NCBI RefSeq assembly: GCF_021401125.1
Contig: NZ_JACBFQ010000003.1
Span: forward strand, 124,001 to 188,000
Direction of reading: 5' to 3'
Source of the DNA: Xanthobacter sp. NM-59
GTDB lineage: Bacteria > Pseudomonadota > Alphaproteobacteria > Rhizobiales > Xanthobacteraceae
DNA length: 64,000 nt
In this document: in pieces, positions 46,249-55,497 of the stretch
Position numbering within the stretch: the stretch's first letter is position 1
How the letters are laid out: each line of letters begins with the position of its first letter
The notes under the pieces: model-generated
The model's database searches: none
Told to the model about the DNA's origin: nothing
Seen by the model: only the letters and a program-made list of their open reading frames with translations
Position numbers and translations under genes: made by a program

Positions 46249-48638
46249 GCGGCGCTCCTGTTGGCCGAGGCGCCCTGCTTCTCGACAAGGCCGGCCTCGC
46301 GGGCGGCAAGCACCTGCTCGACGATCCGCCGGGGGGTGACGGGCGAGCGCATCATCTCCACGCCCAGGGGACGCAGCGCGTCATTGATCGCGTTGGCGAT
46401 GGCCGCAGGCGGGGCGATGGCCCCACCCTCGCCGATGCCCTTCACGCCGAAGCGGGTGTAGGGCGAAGGCGTCTCCATGTGGCCGATGAAGGGGGCCGGC
46501 ACTTCCGGCGCCCCGGGCAGCAGATAGTCCGCCAAGGTGGAGGCCAGCGGCTGGCCGGAGCTGTCGAACGCCATCTCCTCATAGAGGGCGGTGCCGATGC
46601 CCTGGGCGAGGCCACCCAGGATCTGGCCATCCACCACCATGGGGTTCACCAGCACGCCGCCGTCTTCCACGATGACATAGTCGAGCAGCTCCACCTCGCC
46701 GATCTCGGGATCCACCGCCACCACCACCGCGTGGGTGGCGTAGCTGAAGGTGCCGCTGTCGCGCAGAGGCTTGTAGCCGGAAGTCACCTCCAGGCCGCCG
46801 CCATCCACGTCGGCGGGCAGGTCCTGGGGCCGGCGATACCAGGTGTGAGCGATCTCGTTCACGCCCACATCGCCATGGGGGCCGATGACGCGCCCGTTCT
46901 CGAACCGCACATCCGCGAGGTCCGCCTGCAGCATGTGGGCGCCGATGCGGCGGATGCGCTCGGACAGCTCCGTGCAGGCGGTGGCCACCGCGCCGCCGGC
47001 CATCACCATCACCCGCGAGCCCCAGCTGCCGGTGGAATAGGGCGTCATGGCCGTGTCGCCATAGAACACGCGGGTGCGGGCGACCGGAATGCCGAGAATC
47101 TCGTGGGCCACCTGGGCCAAGGTGGTTTCCAGGCTCTGGCCGTGGGAGTGGACGCCCACCCGCAGTTCGAGCCCGCCATCGGGGGTGAGGCGCGCGCCGG
47201 CCTGCTCGTGGCCCGGCACCATGGGAATGCCCCAGCCGGAATAGACCGAGGTGCCGTGCGCCCCCTGCTCGCAATAGATGGACAGGCCGAGGCCGATGCG
47301 ACGGCCGTCCGGCTCACCCGCCTTCTGGCGCGCGCGCACCTTTTCCGGGTCGATGGCGATGAGCGCCCGCTTCAGGACTTCCGGATAGTCGCCGCTGTCG
47401 AAGTGCTTCTTGGTGATGTTGTCGAAGGGCATCTGCTCCGGGCGCACCAGATTCTTGAGGCGCACCACTTCCGGCGGCAGGCCCAGCTCCGCCGCGAGCG
47501 CATCCAGCGCCACTTCCAGCGCGAAGCACACGCCGGTGCGGGCGACGCCGCGATAGGGCAGGATCGGGCACTTGTTGGTGGCCACCGACCAGGTGCGGCA
47601 GCGATAGGAGGGGAAATCATAGGGCCCCGGCAGGATGGAGGCCACCTGCGCGGCTTCCAGGCACGCGGAGAAGGGATAGGCCGAATAGGCGCCGCTATCG
47701 ACGGTGGCCTCGCAATCGATGCCGCGCAGCGTGCCATCGCGCTCGGCATAGAGGGTCAGCTCGTAATGGTGCTCGCGGCAATTGGCGTTGGCCGTCAGGT
47801 GCTCGCGGCGATCCTCCAGCCAGCGCACCGGGGCGCCGAGCTTGCGCGCCAGCCAGGCCAGGCACACATCCTCCGACAGCAGAATGGCCTTGTAGCCGAA
47901 GCCGCCGCCCACATCGGGGGAGATGATGCGGATCTGTCCTTCGTCCAGCTCCAGGCATTCGGAGAGGCCCGAGCGCACGATGTGGGGCATCTGGCTCGCG
48001 GTATAGACCACGAGCTGGTCCATGCGATGGTCGAGATGCACCACCGTGCCGCGCCCCTCGATGGGCGCCATGCACTGGCGGGCCGTGGAAATGGTGCGCG
48101 TCACCTTCACCGGGGCGTCGAAGGCGGCCTCGATGTTCACATTCACCAGGGATTCGAGGAAGACGTTGTCGCCCCAATGCTCGTGCACCAGAGCGGCGCC
48201 GGGCTTCCGCGCCTCCAGCATGTCGTGGAGGGCCGGCAGCTCCTCCAGGTCCAGCTCCACCCGAGCGGCCATGTCCTCCGCCTCGGCGCGGGTGGGGGCG
48301 ACGCACATGGCGATGAGCTCACCCACCTGGCGCACCTTGTCGGTGGCCAGAACCGGCTGTTCCGACACCTTGAAGCCGGGCAGGCCGGACACGGCGCGGA
48401 TGTTCTTCACCCCGTCGAGGTCGGCGGCGGTGAAGACGCGGCCCTTCAGGTCCTCCGGCACGTGAATGCCGCGGATGCGCGCATGGGCCAGCGGGCTGCG
48501 CACGAAGGCCACGTCCTGCATGCCAGGCAAGCGGATGTCAGCGATATACTGGCCGCGCCCGCGCATCAGCCGGTCGTCTTCCTTGCGGGGCAGGCGCGCG
48601 CCCACGCCCTCGCCCGGCTGGGTGACGTCCTTCATCAT
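46245..48638 (-). CDS. Molybdenum hydroxylase large subunit (xanthine dehydrogenase/CoxL superfamily)
   Basis: 797 residues. Catalytic molybdopterin subunit of a hydroxylase using water as oxygen source. GARLPRKEDDRLMRGRGQYIADI starts the aldehyde-oxidase a/b hammerhead; PDVGGGFGYKAILLSED is the molybdopterin contact; catalytic Glu737 sits in VKGIGEGGAI. The substrate loop reads PYRGVARTGVCFALE, not the AYXCSFR loop of form I CO dehydrogenase and not the common YRGxGRPEA, so CO is not the substrate and specificity is unusual. Members attack carbons next to N in heterocycles or aldehydes. It overlaps both neighbours by 4 nt. Confidence 0.9.
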   Translation of the reverse strand: MMKDVTQPGEGVGARLPRKEDDRLMRGRGQYIADIRLPGMQDVAFVRSPLAHARIRGIHVPEDLKGRVFTAADLDGVKNIRAVSGLPGFKVSEQPVLATDKVRQVGELIAMCVAPTRAEAEDMAARVELDLEELPALHDMLEARKPGAALVHEHWGDNVFLESLVNVNIEAAFDAPVKVTRTISTARQCMAPIEGRGTVVHLDHRMDQLVVYTASQMPHIVRSGLSECLELDEGQIRIISPDVGGGFGYKAILLSEDVCLAWLARKLGAPVRWLEDRREHLTANANCREHHYELTLYAERDGTLRGIDCEATVDSGAYSAYPFSACLEAAQVASILPGPYDFPSYRCRTWSVATNKCPILPYRGVARTGVCFALEVALDALAAELGLPPEVVRLKNLVRPEQMPFDNITKKHFDSGDYPEVLKRALIAIDPEKVRARQKAGEPDGRRIGLGLSIYCEQGAHGTSVYSGWGIPMVPGHEQAGARLTPDGGLELRVGVHSHGQSLETTLAQVAHEILGIPVARTRVFYGDTAMTPYSTGSWGSRVMVMAGGAVATACTELSERIRRIGAHMLQADLADVRFENGRVIGPHGDVGVNEIAHTWYRRPQDLPADVDGGGLEVTSGYKPLRDSGTFSYATHAVVVAVDPEIGEVELLDYVIVEDGGVLVNPMVVDGQILGGLAQGIGTALYEEMAFDSSGQPLASTLADYLLPGAPEVPAPFIGHMETPSPYTRFGVKGIGEGGAIAPPAAIANAINDALRPLGVEMMRSPVTPRRIVEQVLAAREAGLVEKQGASANRSAA

Positions 48639-49492
48639 GCCGTCCTTCCGCTGACGAGATCGAGGGCCGCGCGCGTCAGGCGACCTTCCGGGTCGCGCAG
48701 CTCTTCGAGGATGGAGAAGTGGTTGGCCCCCGCGATGGGCAGCACCGAAACCGGCGCGCCGGCCGCCACGCGGCGCGCGGCGAGGGCTTCGGAATCGTGC
48801 ACCAGCGCGGGCACCTCGGCCGTGCCGTAGGAGATGGCGAGATGCTTGCCGCAGACCGGAAGGCGCAGCGGAGAAAGGGTCGCAATCTCCTCGTCCGAGA
48901 GCTGAAGCGCCCCATTCAGGAAGGTGTCGCGGATGGGGGCGAGCTCATACACGCCGGAAATGGCGAGGCCCGCCGTCACCAGCGGATGGCCGAGCTGCAT
49001 CACCGCCAGTTGCGCGCCGGCCGACCAGCCGGAGAGCACCACCGGCCCGGTGACACCCAGCCGCCCACCCTCGCGCGCCAGGAAATCGAGCGCGGCGCCA
49101 ATCTCGGCCACGATGTCGGCCAGCCGCGCCTCAGGCGCCAGCGAATAGCTGGGCAGCACCACCGACCAGCCGTGAGCGGCGAGCCCTTGCGCATAATGGG
49201 CGAACACCTCGCGCGAATTGCGCTGCCAGTAGCCGCCATGGAGGAACACGAGAGTGGGGGCACCGGCCGCGCCGGAGAACAGGTCCAGCTTCTGGCGCCC
49301 GCCGGGGCCATAGGCGATGTCGAGCCCCTCCGGACGTGCGGCGCGATAGGCGGCCGCCGCCACATCGCGCGCGGCGACCCAGTCCGCGCTGTCGGCCACC
49401 GCGGCATTGTTGTTGTAGGCGGCATCCCGCTCGGTCTGGGACAGGGTGTCCCAGACCTCTTGCGGAGCCTTCTGCGTGGCGGGCGCGCTCAC
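48635..49492 (-). CDS. Alpha/beta hydrolase, kynurenine-formamidase-like
   Basis: 285 residues, cytoplasmic. The oxyanion motif HGGYWQ at 85-90, nucleophile elbow GWSAG with Ser157, and GANHFSILEEL with a likely catalytic His near 258 follow the arylformamidase/carboxylesterase type. The N-terminus (WDTLSQTERDAAYNNNAAVADSADW) also matches that group. It probably cleaves a formamide, amide or ester intermediate made by the neighbouring enzymes. Overlaps both flanking genes by 4 nt. Confidence 0.82.
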   Translation of the reverse strand: MSAPATQKAPQEVWDTLSQTERDAAYNNNAAVADSADWVAARDVAAAAYRAARPEGLDIAYGPGGRQKLDLFSGAAGAPTLVFLHGGYWQRNSREVFAHYAQGLAAHGWSVVLPSYSLAPEARLADIVAEIGAALDFLAREGGRLGVTGPVVLSGWSAGAQLAVMQLGHPLVTAGLAISGVYELAPIRDTFLNGALQLSDEEIATLSPLRLPVCGKHLAISYGTAEVPALVHDSEALAARRVAAGAPVSVLPIAGANHFSILEELRDPEGRLTRAALDLVSGRTA

Positions 49493-50766
49493 GCCGCCAC
49501 CACTTCCGGCAGGATCGGCGCATCAGCGTCGAAGCGCTCGCCATTGCGCAGGCAGAAGGCCGGCGTCAGCAGGCGATCGGTGACCACCTTGGTGTCCTCG
49601 TTGTCGCGCAGCAGGAAGCTGCCGCGATTGTCGTCGAGCACCGAGATGTCCGCCGCATAGCCCACCTTCAGGGCGCCGAGACGATCCGAAAGGCCGAGCA
49701 TGGCGGCAGGGTTGGCGGTGACCATGGGCACCACCTGCTCCAGCGGCAGGCCCAGGGCCATCATCGAGCTCATCGCCTGAGTGAGGCTGAAGCGGGCCTG
49801 GCCCTTGAAGGGATGATTCTCGTCGTCGGGATGCTCGGCGGGGGTGCCGGGAGGGGCCGGCACATAGGTGTTGTAGCCGTGCATGTCGGCGCCCAGCGTG
49901 TGGGGCACCACGCCGGCCGCGATGGCCTTCCTGGCGATGCGGTAGGAGAAGTGGCTGCCGTGGCCCACATCGATCTTCAGGCCGCGATCGAGGGCCGCCT
50001 TGATCACGTCGTGCACCTTGCCGTCGCGGTTCACGAAGCCGCCCGGATTGCGCGTGAACGGATGGGCCAGGATGTCGCCCTCCTTCAGGAGCGGAATGAC
50101 CCGGTCCAGGATGGTGTCCGCATCCTCGCCATTGGTGCCGCTCGCCGGCAGGCCCCACAGGGCGCCAAAATGGACATAGAGCGGGATCTCGGCGCGGCGG
50201 GCGATCTCCACCGCCATTTCCATCACCTTGATGCCCCAGCGGGCGAAGCCGCCGATTTCCGCATGCCCCTTGATGCCGCGCACCAGGTCGCGGTTCGCGA
50301 TGGCGGCCCGTACGGTGGCGTCCACATCCACGCATTCAGGGCTGTAGAGGTTCGGATAGTAATGGCCTTCCAGGCCACCGACGAGATAGGCGGAGAGGAA
50401 GGAATAAACGCGGGTCTTCTTCGGCTCCACCATGAACTTGCGGAAGCCCGGCAAGGTCATGCAGGAGGCGCCGCCCTGATCCACCACCGAAGTGACGGCG
50501 GAGTGCACGCCCACCATGTCCGGATCCAGCCCGAAGCGGCCGCTCACATACTGGTAGCAGTGACCGTGGGTATCGATCATGCCCGGCAGCACCAGCTTGC
50601 CCGAGACGTCGATCACGGTGTTGGCGCTCGCCGGAAGAATGGTCTCCTCAATGGCGGCGACCCGTCCGTCGCGCACAGCCACATCGAACACGCCATCACG
50701 CCCCGAAGCCGGGCAGATCACCCGCCCACCCTTCAGAAGGATGTCGTAACCCACTGACTTAACCAT
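49489..50766 (-). CDS. Metal-dependent amidohydrolase (dihydroorotase/deacetylase-like)
   Basis: 425 residues. Amidohydrolase superfamily barrel: N-terminal composite beta domain (DILLKGGRVICPASG), metal ligands His67 and His69 in DTHGHCY, a candidate carboxylated Lys in GIKGHAEIGG, His in LYVHFGALWG and DVGHGSHFSY, and the catalytic Asp in HTLGADMHGYN. The C-terminal half has TANPAAMLGL and VGYAADISVLDD, normal for the family. It hydrolyses cyclic amides, N-acyl or related bonds; exact substrate is unknown. First gene of the ten-gene cluster, 44 nt downstream of a perfect palindrome. Alternative reading as an adenine deaminase-like enzyme is less likely from the metal motifs. Confidence 0.85.
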   Translation of the reverse strand: MVKSVGYDILLKGGRVICPASGRDGVFDVAVRDGRVAAIEETILPASANTVIDVSGKLVLPGMIDTHGHCYQYVSGRFGLDPDMVGVHSAVTSVVDQGGASCMTLPGFRKFMVEPKKTRVYSFLSAYLVGGLEGHYYPNLYSPECVDVDATVRAAIANRDLVRGIKGHAEIGGFARWGIKVMEMAVEIARRAEIPLYVHFGALWGLPASGTNGEDADTILDRVIPLLKEGDILAHPFTRNPGGFVNRDGKVHDVIKAALDRGLKIDVGHGSHFSYRIARKAIAAGVVPHTLGADMHGYNTYVPAPPGTPAEHPDDENHPFKGQARFSLTQAMSSMMALGLPLEQVVPMVTANPAAMLGLSDRLGALKVGYAADISVLDDNRGSFLLRDNEDTKVVTDRLLTPAFCLRNGERFDADAPILPEVVAA

Positions 50767-50809
50767 AAAATTCTCCGTCGTCGGCGAGCGATCCGTGACC
50801 GCTCAATTA

Positions 50810-50823
50810 CGAAGCATGCTTCG
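50810..50823. promoter_or_regulatory. Perfect 14-bp palindrome, candidate operator
   Basis: CGAAGCATGCTTCG reads the same on both strands. Its centre is about 50 nt upstream of the amidohydrolase ATG (50766), where a repressor would overlap the promoter or leader. No regulator gene is encoded next to it. Confidence 0.55.
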
Positions 50824-50853
50824 CATCTCAATATGCAGGGGGCATGCCAACGA

Positions 50854-50867
50854 TTGACATGAATCAA
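50854..50867. promoter_or_regulatory. FNR/FixK-like box
   Basis: TTGAC-ATGA-ATCAA differs from the consensus TTGAT-N4-ATCAA at one position. It lies about 95 nt upstream of the amidohydrolase start and 30 nt beyond the palindrome. Confidence 0.5.
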
Positions 50868-51277
50868 GCGAAAGGGTTTGAGACCGGCCGCGAATGACGC
50901 TGCGACAGCCGACGTAACGGCGGGCTCCGAGGGCCGAAGGTGGCGCGGTGACGGGGGTTTACTTCCGCTGCCTGCGCTCACGGCACCGTCGCCCGGCAAG
51001 CATGCAAATTGTCTCCAAACGCGGAGCGCCATCGCCCTCCATGCGCGCCTTGAGCCGCGCTGGCGCAGCTGCGGGCAGCTTGAATTGCTCCAATTTTATG
51101 CAAACTGGCGCCCAGGAAGGCAGCAATGCAGAACAGCGTGCAATCCACCCGTCGCGGCGGCGCCAGCGGCGGGCCACACCCGCCAAAGGCTGGGGCAAAC
51201 GCGCGCGCGGCCCCGCCGGCGCGATGCTCTCCTACGGGTCGTCAGATCGGGGCGTTGGCAGGATCAGCGGATCGCGA

Positions 51278-51793
51278 TCAATGCAGGTGGCGGCGCACCC
51301 AGCGCCAGATCACCCGGGCCCGCGCCTTCAGCTCGGCGATGCGCAGCGAGGCATAGAGCCGGTCGCGCACCATCCCGGTCGTGGTGATGACCCAGGCGGC
51401 GGCCGGCAGTGTCATCAGCTGGGCGCGACCGGCCGAATAGACGCGCTCGATGAGCACGAAGCTCACCAGATGGGCCAGCAGCAGCACCAGGGTGCCCGTG
51501 CGCACATGGCCGTTGGCGATATGCAGCATGGCCAGGAACTTGACCGGCTCCACCACCGCATAGGGTACGCCGATCAGCACCAGCACCGCCAGCGGCGGCA
51601 GGCGCGACACCCAATGCTCGAACCGGCGCACCAGCCCCAGCGCCGCGAGGCGCCGCACCAGCGGCTGGTAGAGCGGCCGCACGATCTCATCGACGATGAT
51701 GATGATGCCGACGAGGATCCGGAACGCGATCCGCAGCAGCGCAAATAACAGGTTGCGGCGACCGCGACGGCGCGGCGCGGAATCAGCGGGCAT
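51278..51793 (-). CDS. Uncharacterised membrane protein
   Basis: 171 residues with three clear hydrophobic segments: about 15-35 (LLFALLRIAFRILVGIIIIV), 66-90 (LPPLAVLVLIGVPYAVVEPV) and 98-118 (RTGTLVLLLAHLVSFVLIERV). The ends are strongly basic (RRRGRR, RVIWRWVRRHLH). I do not recognise a named family. It is 48 nt downstream of the TolC-like gene on the same strand and may be co-transcribed with the efflux set. Confidence 0.7.
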   Translation of the reverse strand: MPADSAPRRRGRRNLLFALLRIAFRILVGIIIIVDEIVRPLYQPLVRRLAALGLVRRFEHWVSRLPPLAVLVLIGVPYAVVEPVKFLAMLHIANGHVRTGTLVLLLAHLVSFVLIERVYSAGRAQLMTLPAAAWVITTTGMVRDRLYASLRIAELKARARVIWRWVRRHLH

Positions 51794-51841
51794 GACGCCT
51801 CCCCACGCGCCCGCGCGCGGACGGGCGCCGCCGGGGGGCGC

Positions 51842-53416
51842 TCACGGCCCCACCAGGGTTGACGGCACCTCGCGCGAGGTCATGGCGCCGAGCACGAAGG
51901 CAAGGTTCGCGGCAGCGACCAGGGAGGCGGCATGGGCATCGGCCTGGGCCTGCCGGGCCGTCAGCAGGCCGCTATCGGCGGCCGTCGCCACAGTGATGTT
52001 GCCGACCCCCGTGCGATAGGCATCGAGAGCGGCGTCGTAGGTCACCGCGGCCGCATCCGCCAGCGCGGTGGCGGCGCGGTAGGAGGCGAGCGCCGAGCGC
52101 AGGGTGTTGGCGCTCACCACAATCTCACGCGCGGCGGCGTCCTTGGCCTTCTGGTAGGTGGCCTCGGTGGCGTCGGCGAGGGATTCCGCGTTCTTGAGCT
52201 GCGCCGCGCGCAGCCCGCCATCATAAAGCGGCACCGTGGCGCCCAGCATCACGCCTGAGGCGGCGGATTGCTGGCCGATGGTGGGCAGGCCTGTGGCGCT
52301 GAGGTTGGTGTTGCCGGTGGCCGCCACCGCGCCCAGGAACACCTTGGGCATGAAGGCCGCCTCGGCCGCCGTGATGCCCGAGCGCGTCGCCTTCATGGCG
52401 GAAAAGGCCGCCAGCACGTCCGGCCGCTGGGCGAGCGCGGCGGAGATCATCTTCTCCGTGGGCGCATCAACGCTCTCCGGCAGGCGCCGCCCGCTCGCAG
52501 CCCGCACCTTCAGCTCCGTCATGGGGGAAACGCCCATGGCGGCGAGCAGCGCCTGATAGGCATCGCGCTCGCCCCCCTGCGCCTGCACCAGGCCGAAGCG
52601 GGCCTGGGCCACCTGCTGGCGGGCCTGGGCCACCTCCACCGTGGTGCCGAGCCCCTTCGCCATCCGCTCATTGGCCGCATCCTCGATCTTGCGGCTGTTG
52701 GCGAGATTCTGTTCGGCCAGCCCCACGCGGCTGCGGGCGGCGCCATAGAGGAAGTAATTGCGGGTCACATCGAAGATGATCTTCTGATGCAGCCCGTTGA
52801 ACAGCACGTTGGTGGCATCGGCATTGTGGCGGGCGGCATCAGCCAGGGCGTTGCGCTGGCCGAAGTCAAACACCAGCCACTGCAGGGCGATCTGCGGGGA
52901 GATGCCGTTAATCTTGGTGCTGGCCTCGTTCACGCCGCCGATGGTCACCGGCAGGGGCGCCGAAAACTTCTGGTAGCCGCCGATCACATTGGCCGAGATG
53001 TAAGGCAGGAAGGTCGCTTCCACCATGCCGGTCGCGAGCGCCGCCTGCCGCGCCTGCTGCCAGGCCACCCGCGTCTGCGGGTTCTGGTTCTGGGCGATAT
53101 CGATCAGCTCCGGCAGGCTCAGCGTCCTGTCGCGCGGAATGTCCGGCGTGGCCTTCACCTCGCCCACCTGCGGGTCTGGCCGCACCGAGAAGTCGCGCAC
53201 CGGCGGAGCGGAAGGCGCCGCGCCATTTGTAGCCGCGTTGACATCGCCGGCCGGCGCCGGCCCGGCCGAGGCCTCCCCCGGTGGGGTCCAGGGCTCGGAG
53301 GGGGACTGCGGCGCGCTGTCGAGCGCGCTCAGCGCGCAGGCCCCGAGCGCCAGGCACGAAACCGCCATCGCCCCCGCCCTCAGCAGGCGCCCGAGCGCTT
53401 TGAGTTGGCGCGGCAT
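51842..53416 (-). CDS. TolC-family outer-membrane efflux lipoprotein
   Basis: 524 residues. Signal peptide with lipobox LGAC (MAVSCLALGAC), then a Pro/Ala/Ser-rich linker of about 75 residues, then two OEP repeats of long helices (TLSLPELIDIAQNQNPQTRVAWQQAR; DRTNYFLYGAARSRVGLAEQN-type heptads; second copy from about residue 310). It forms the outer-membrane channel for the adjacent HlyD/FUSC pump. An upstream Met at 53434 is an alternative start, with GAAGTGG directly before it. Confidence 0.85.
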   Translation of the reverse strand: MPRQLKALGRLLRAGAMAVSCLALGACALSALDSAPQSPSEPWTPPGEASAGPAPAGDVNAATNGAAPSAPPVRDFSVRPDPQVGEVKATPDIPRDRTLSLPELIDIAQNQNPQTRVAWQQARQAALATGMVEATFLPYISANVIGGYQKFSAPLPVTIGGVNEASTKINGISPQIALQWLVFDFGQRNALADAARHNADATNVLFNGLHQKIIFDVTRNYFLYGAARSRVGLAEQNLANSRKIEDAANERMAKGLGTTVEVAQARQQVAQARFGLVQAQGGERDAYQALLAAMGVSPMTELKVRAASGRRLPESVDAPTEKMISAALAQRPDVLAAFSAMKATRSGITAAEAAFMPKVFLGAVAATGNTNLSATGLPTIGQQSAASGVMLGATVPLYDGGLRAAQLKNAESLADATEATYQKAKDAAAREIVVSANTLRSALASYRAATALADAAAVTYDAALDAYRTGVGNITVATAADSGLLTARQAQADAHAASLVAAANLAFVLGAMTSREVPSTLVGP

Positions 53417-53598
53417 CTTCACGCAAACCTGCATCCACTTCGCCCGAAACCGCTCGCCCTGGCGCCAGAGCGGCGCCCAGCCGCGCTCGCGCGCTGCGCC
53501 CCCGAGCGGGGTCGCGGCGCATCCGCCGATGCCCACTCGCGGGTCCTTCCCCATCGTCGGGCGCCGTAACGGCCGCGCCTCGGATCGCGCCATTGCCA

Positions 53599-55497
53599 TC
53601 ACCCCGCCACCAGCCGTTCGATCTGCGCAAGATGCGGCATCGGCCCGCCCGGCTCCGCGGTCTCGGCCCGCATCGCCGCGCCGGTGTCATCGTCGCCGCG
53701 CTCCGCCCCGCCGCCGGGGGCGACCCGGGCGGCTAGCTGATCCAGACGCCGCGACACCCCCTCCTCCAGCTCCGATGCGAACAGCAGCGGCGGCAGCATG
53801 GCCTTGATCTCGCGCACCAGCCCCCGCATCCGCATCTGCAGCGCCGCCGAAGGGCGCTCCGAGCGCGGCTCGAACGGCAGAAGGCGGAGCTGGCTGAAGG
53901 CCTTATCCACCTCGGTCTCGACCAGGGCCGCGTCGTTCGTGGCGATCCGGCGGGCGGCTGGCGGCATGGCGGCGAGGCGCGACAGGCCGCGCAGGGCCTG
54001 CGCCAGATGCTCGCGCGCATCCACCACCGCGCTCTTCGGCCAGATGCCGGTGAAGATCACATAGACCACCAGATTTCCCAACAGGATGCCAACCACCCGG
54101 TCGCGCCCGGAATCCATGTCCAGGCTCGGCGCGAAGCCGCTGAGGATGGTGAGCAGGAAAGCGAGCCCCACCTGCACCCCGGCATAGGAAATCCGCTCAT
54201 TGCCGGTGGACACCCAGGCGCCAACCAGCACCCCCGCGAACACCAGCGCCATCAGCCCGCCCACCGACGACAGATGGGGAATGACGAACAGGATGGAGGC
54301 GAACCCCAGCCCCGCCCCCACCAGGCAGCCGCAAATGCGCAGGGCCAGCTTGTGCACGGTCTCCCCCGTGGTGCCCAGCGCCGCCACGTAGCAGGTGATC
54401 ATGGCCGTGTGGATGCCCTGCCAGTTGATCAGCGAATAGATGATGTAGCAGGAAATGGCGGCGGCCGTCGTCTTCAGGGCGTAGCGCTGGTAATCGGGAT
54501 TGGTGAAGGCATCCGGCGCCAGGAAAGGCGGCTTGGCGGCCACCGCGTCCGTCCCCCCATTTGGCTGCGAGAACCCGGCGAGCAGGCGCCGCGCCGTGCC
54601 GGCGGGCGAGGCATCGGCCTCCACCGCCTCAGGCTCATCCGCGGCGGCCGGGCGGCGACCAGCGGAAATGGCGGCGGCCGCGGCGCGGCAGCTCTCGGCG
54701 AGCCCCGCCCGCGCCTCCGCGGCAAGGTCGGCTGGCAGCGCCGCCACCGCCAGCAGCAGGCGATAGCTGCTGGCAGCCGCGCCGGCGAGCCACGCCACAC
54801 GGGCCGCCGGCGCAGTGTGGAACAGGCGCGCAAGCATCACCTGCTGGTCGGCATCGGCGAGGCCCTCCGCCAACTCATCATCAAGACGCTCCGGCTCCCG
54901 CCGCTCCAGAGCCCCGGCGGCGGCCACGAGCCGGCGCGCCACCAGCTCCCGCAGCAGGCGATGGGGCGAGCTGCCGAGCACCAGATAGAACGCGATCATC
55001 GCCACCATGGGCATGACGGCCATCTGCCACGCATAGAGCAGGCCCCGCGTCGCCACCTCGCCCACCGGGAGCTGGTCCACCAAGGTGAGCACGAAGCCGA
55101 TGACCAGCGCGATGATGGAGCCCGTTTCCCCCAGCTGGGAGGCCGCGCCCAGATACACGAAGCCGAATGAGGTGAGGGCGATGACCACGATGCGCAACAG
55201 CGGAAAATCGGCTGTGAGCTGGATGACCGGCGCCATGGCCAGCACCACGACGCTGGCAAGGCCGATGAGGCCGATGGCCTGCCCCACGCATTCCGCCCCG
55301 CTGGGCCGCGCCAGGAAGATGACCAGATAGCAGCCGATGGCGGCTTCCGGCACCTTGTAGACCATGGCGATGCCGGCCACGATGGCGCACAGCAGCGCCA
55401 CCCGCCAGGTCAGGGCGAAGCGGCCTGGGAAAGGCTGGAGATCGCGCCAGGCCTGGCGGGCGACACCCCGCCAGGGGGATTCAACAGCCGCCGCCAT
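53599..55497 (-). CDS. FUSC-family inner-membrane efflux protein (AaeB/MdtO-like)
   Basis: 632 residues with two hydrophobic blocks of about six helices (about 27-175 and 330-460) separated by a soluble stretch and followed by a cytoplasmic tail. ALTWRVALLCAIVAGIAMVYKVPEAAIGCYLV opens the FUSC fold; the second copy begins LKTTAAAISCYIIYSLINW. Such proteins export aromatic acids or antimicrobials with an HlyD adaptor. The C-terminal end overlaps the neighbouring open frame only slightly and the adaptor gene overlaps its start by 17 nt. Confidence 0.87.
   Translation of the reverse strand: MAAAVESPWRGVARQAWRDLQPFPGRFALTWRVALLCAIVAGIAMVYKVPEAAIGCYLVIFLARPSGAECVGQAIGLIGLASVVVLAMAPVIQLTADFPLLRIVVIALTSFGFVYLGAASQLGETGSIIALVIGFVLTLVDQLPVGEVATRGLLYAWQMAVMPMVAMIAFYLVLGSSPHRLLRELVARRLVAAAGALERREPERLDDELAEGLADADQQVMLARLFHTAPAARVAWLAGAAASSYRLLLAVAALPADLAAEARAGLAESCRAAAAAISAGRRPAAADEPEAVEADASPAGTARRLLAGFSQPNGGTDAVAAKPPFLAPDAFTNPDYQRYALKTTAAAISCYIIYSLINWQGIHTAMITCYVAALGTTGETVHKLALRICGCLVGAGLGFASILFVIPHLSSVGGLMALVFAGVLVGAWVSTGNERISYAGVQVGLAFLLTILSGFAPSLDMDSGRDRVVGILLGNLVVYVIFTGIWPKSAVVDAREHLAQALRGLSRLAAMPPAARRIATNDAALVETEVDKAFSQLRLLPFEPRSERPSAALQMRMRGLVREIKAMLPPLLFASELEEGVSRRLDQLAARVAPGGGAERGDDDTGAAMRAETAEPGGPMPHLAQIERLVAG

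Larger units (their letters stand above)
50767..51277. other. Control region upstream of the molybdenum hydroxylase cluster
   Basis: 511 bases. The left 110 bases hold a 14-bp palindrome and an FNR-like box (listed separately). The remainder, to the end of the membrane-protein gene at 51278, is GC-rich with no supported gene, RNA or promoter. Confidence 0.4.

Noticed and set aside
44189-48638. Carbon monoxide dehydrogenase (coxSML) for CO oxidation
   Set aside because: The large subunit lacks the AYXCSFR loop with the copper-binding Cys, so form I CO dehydrogenase is not supported despite the CoxS/M/L/G family resemblance.
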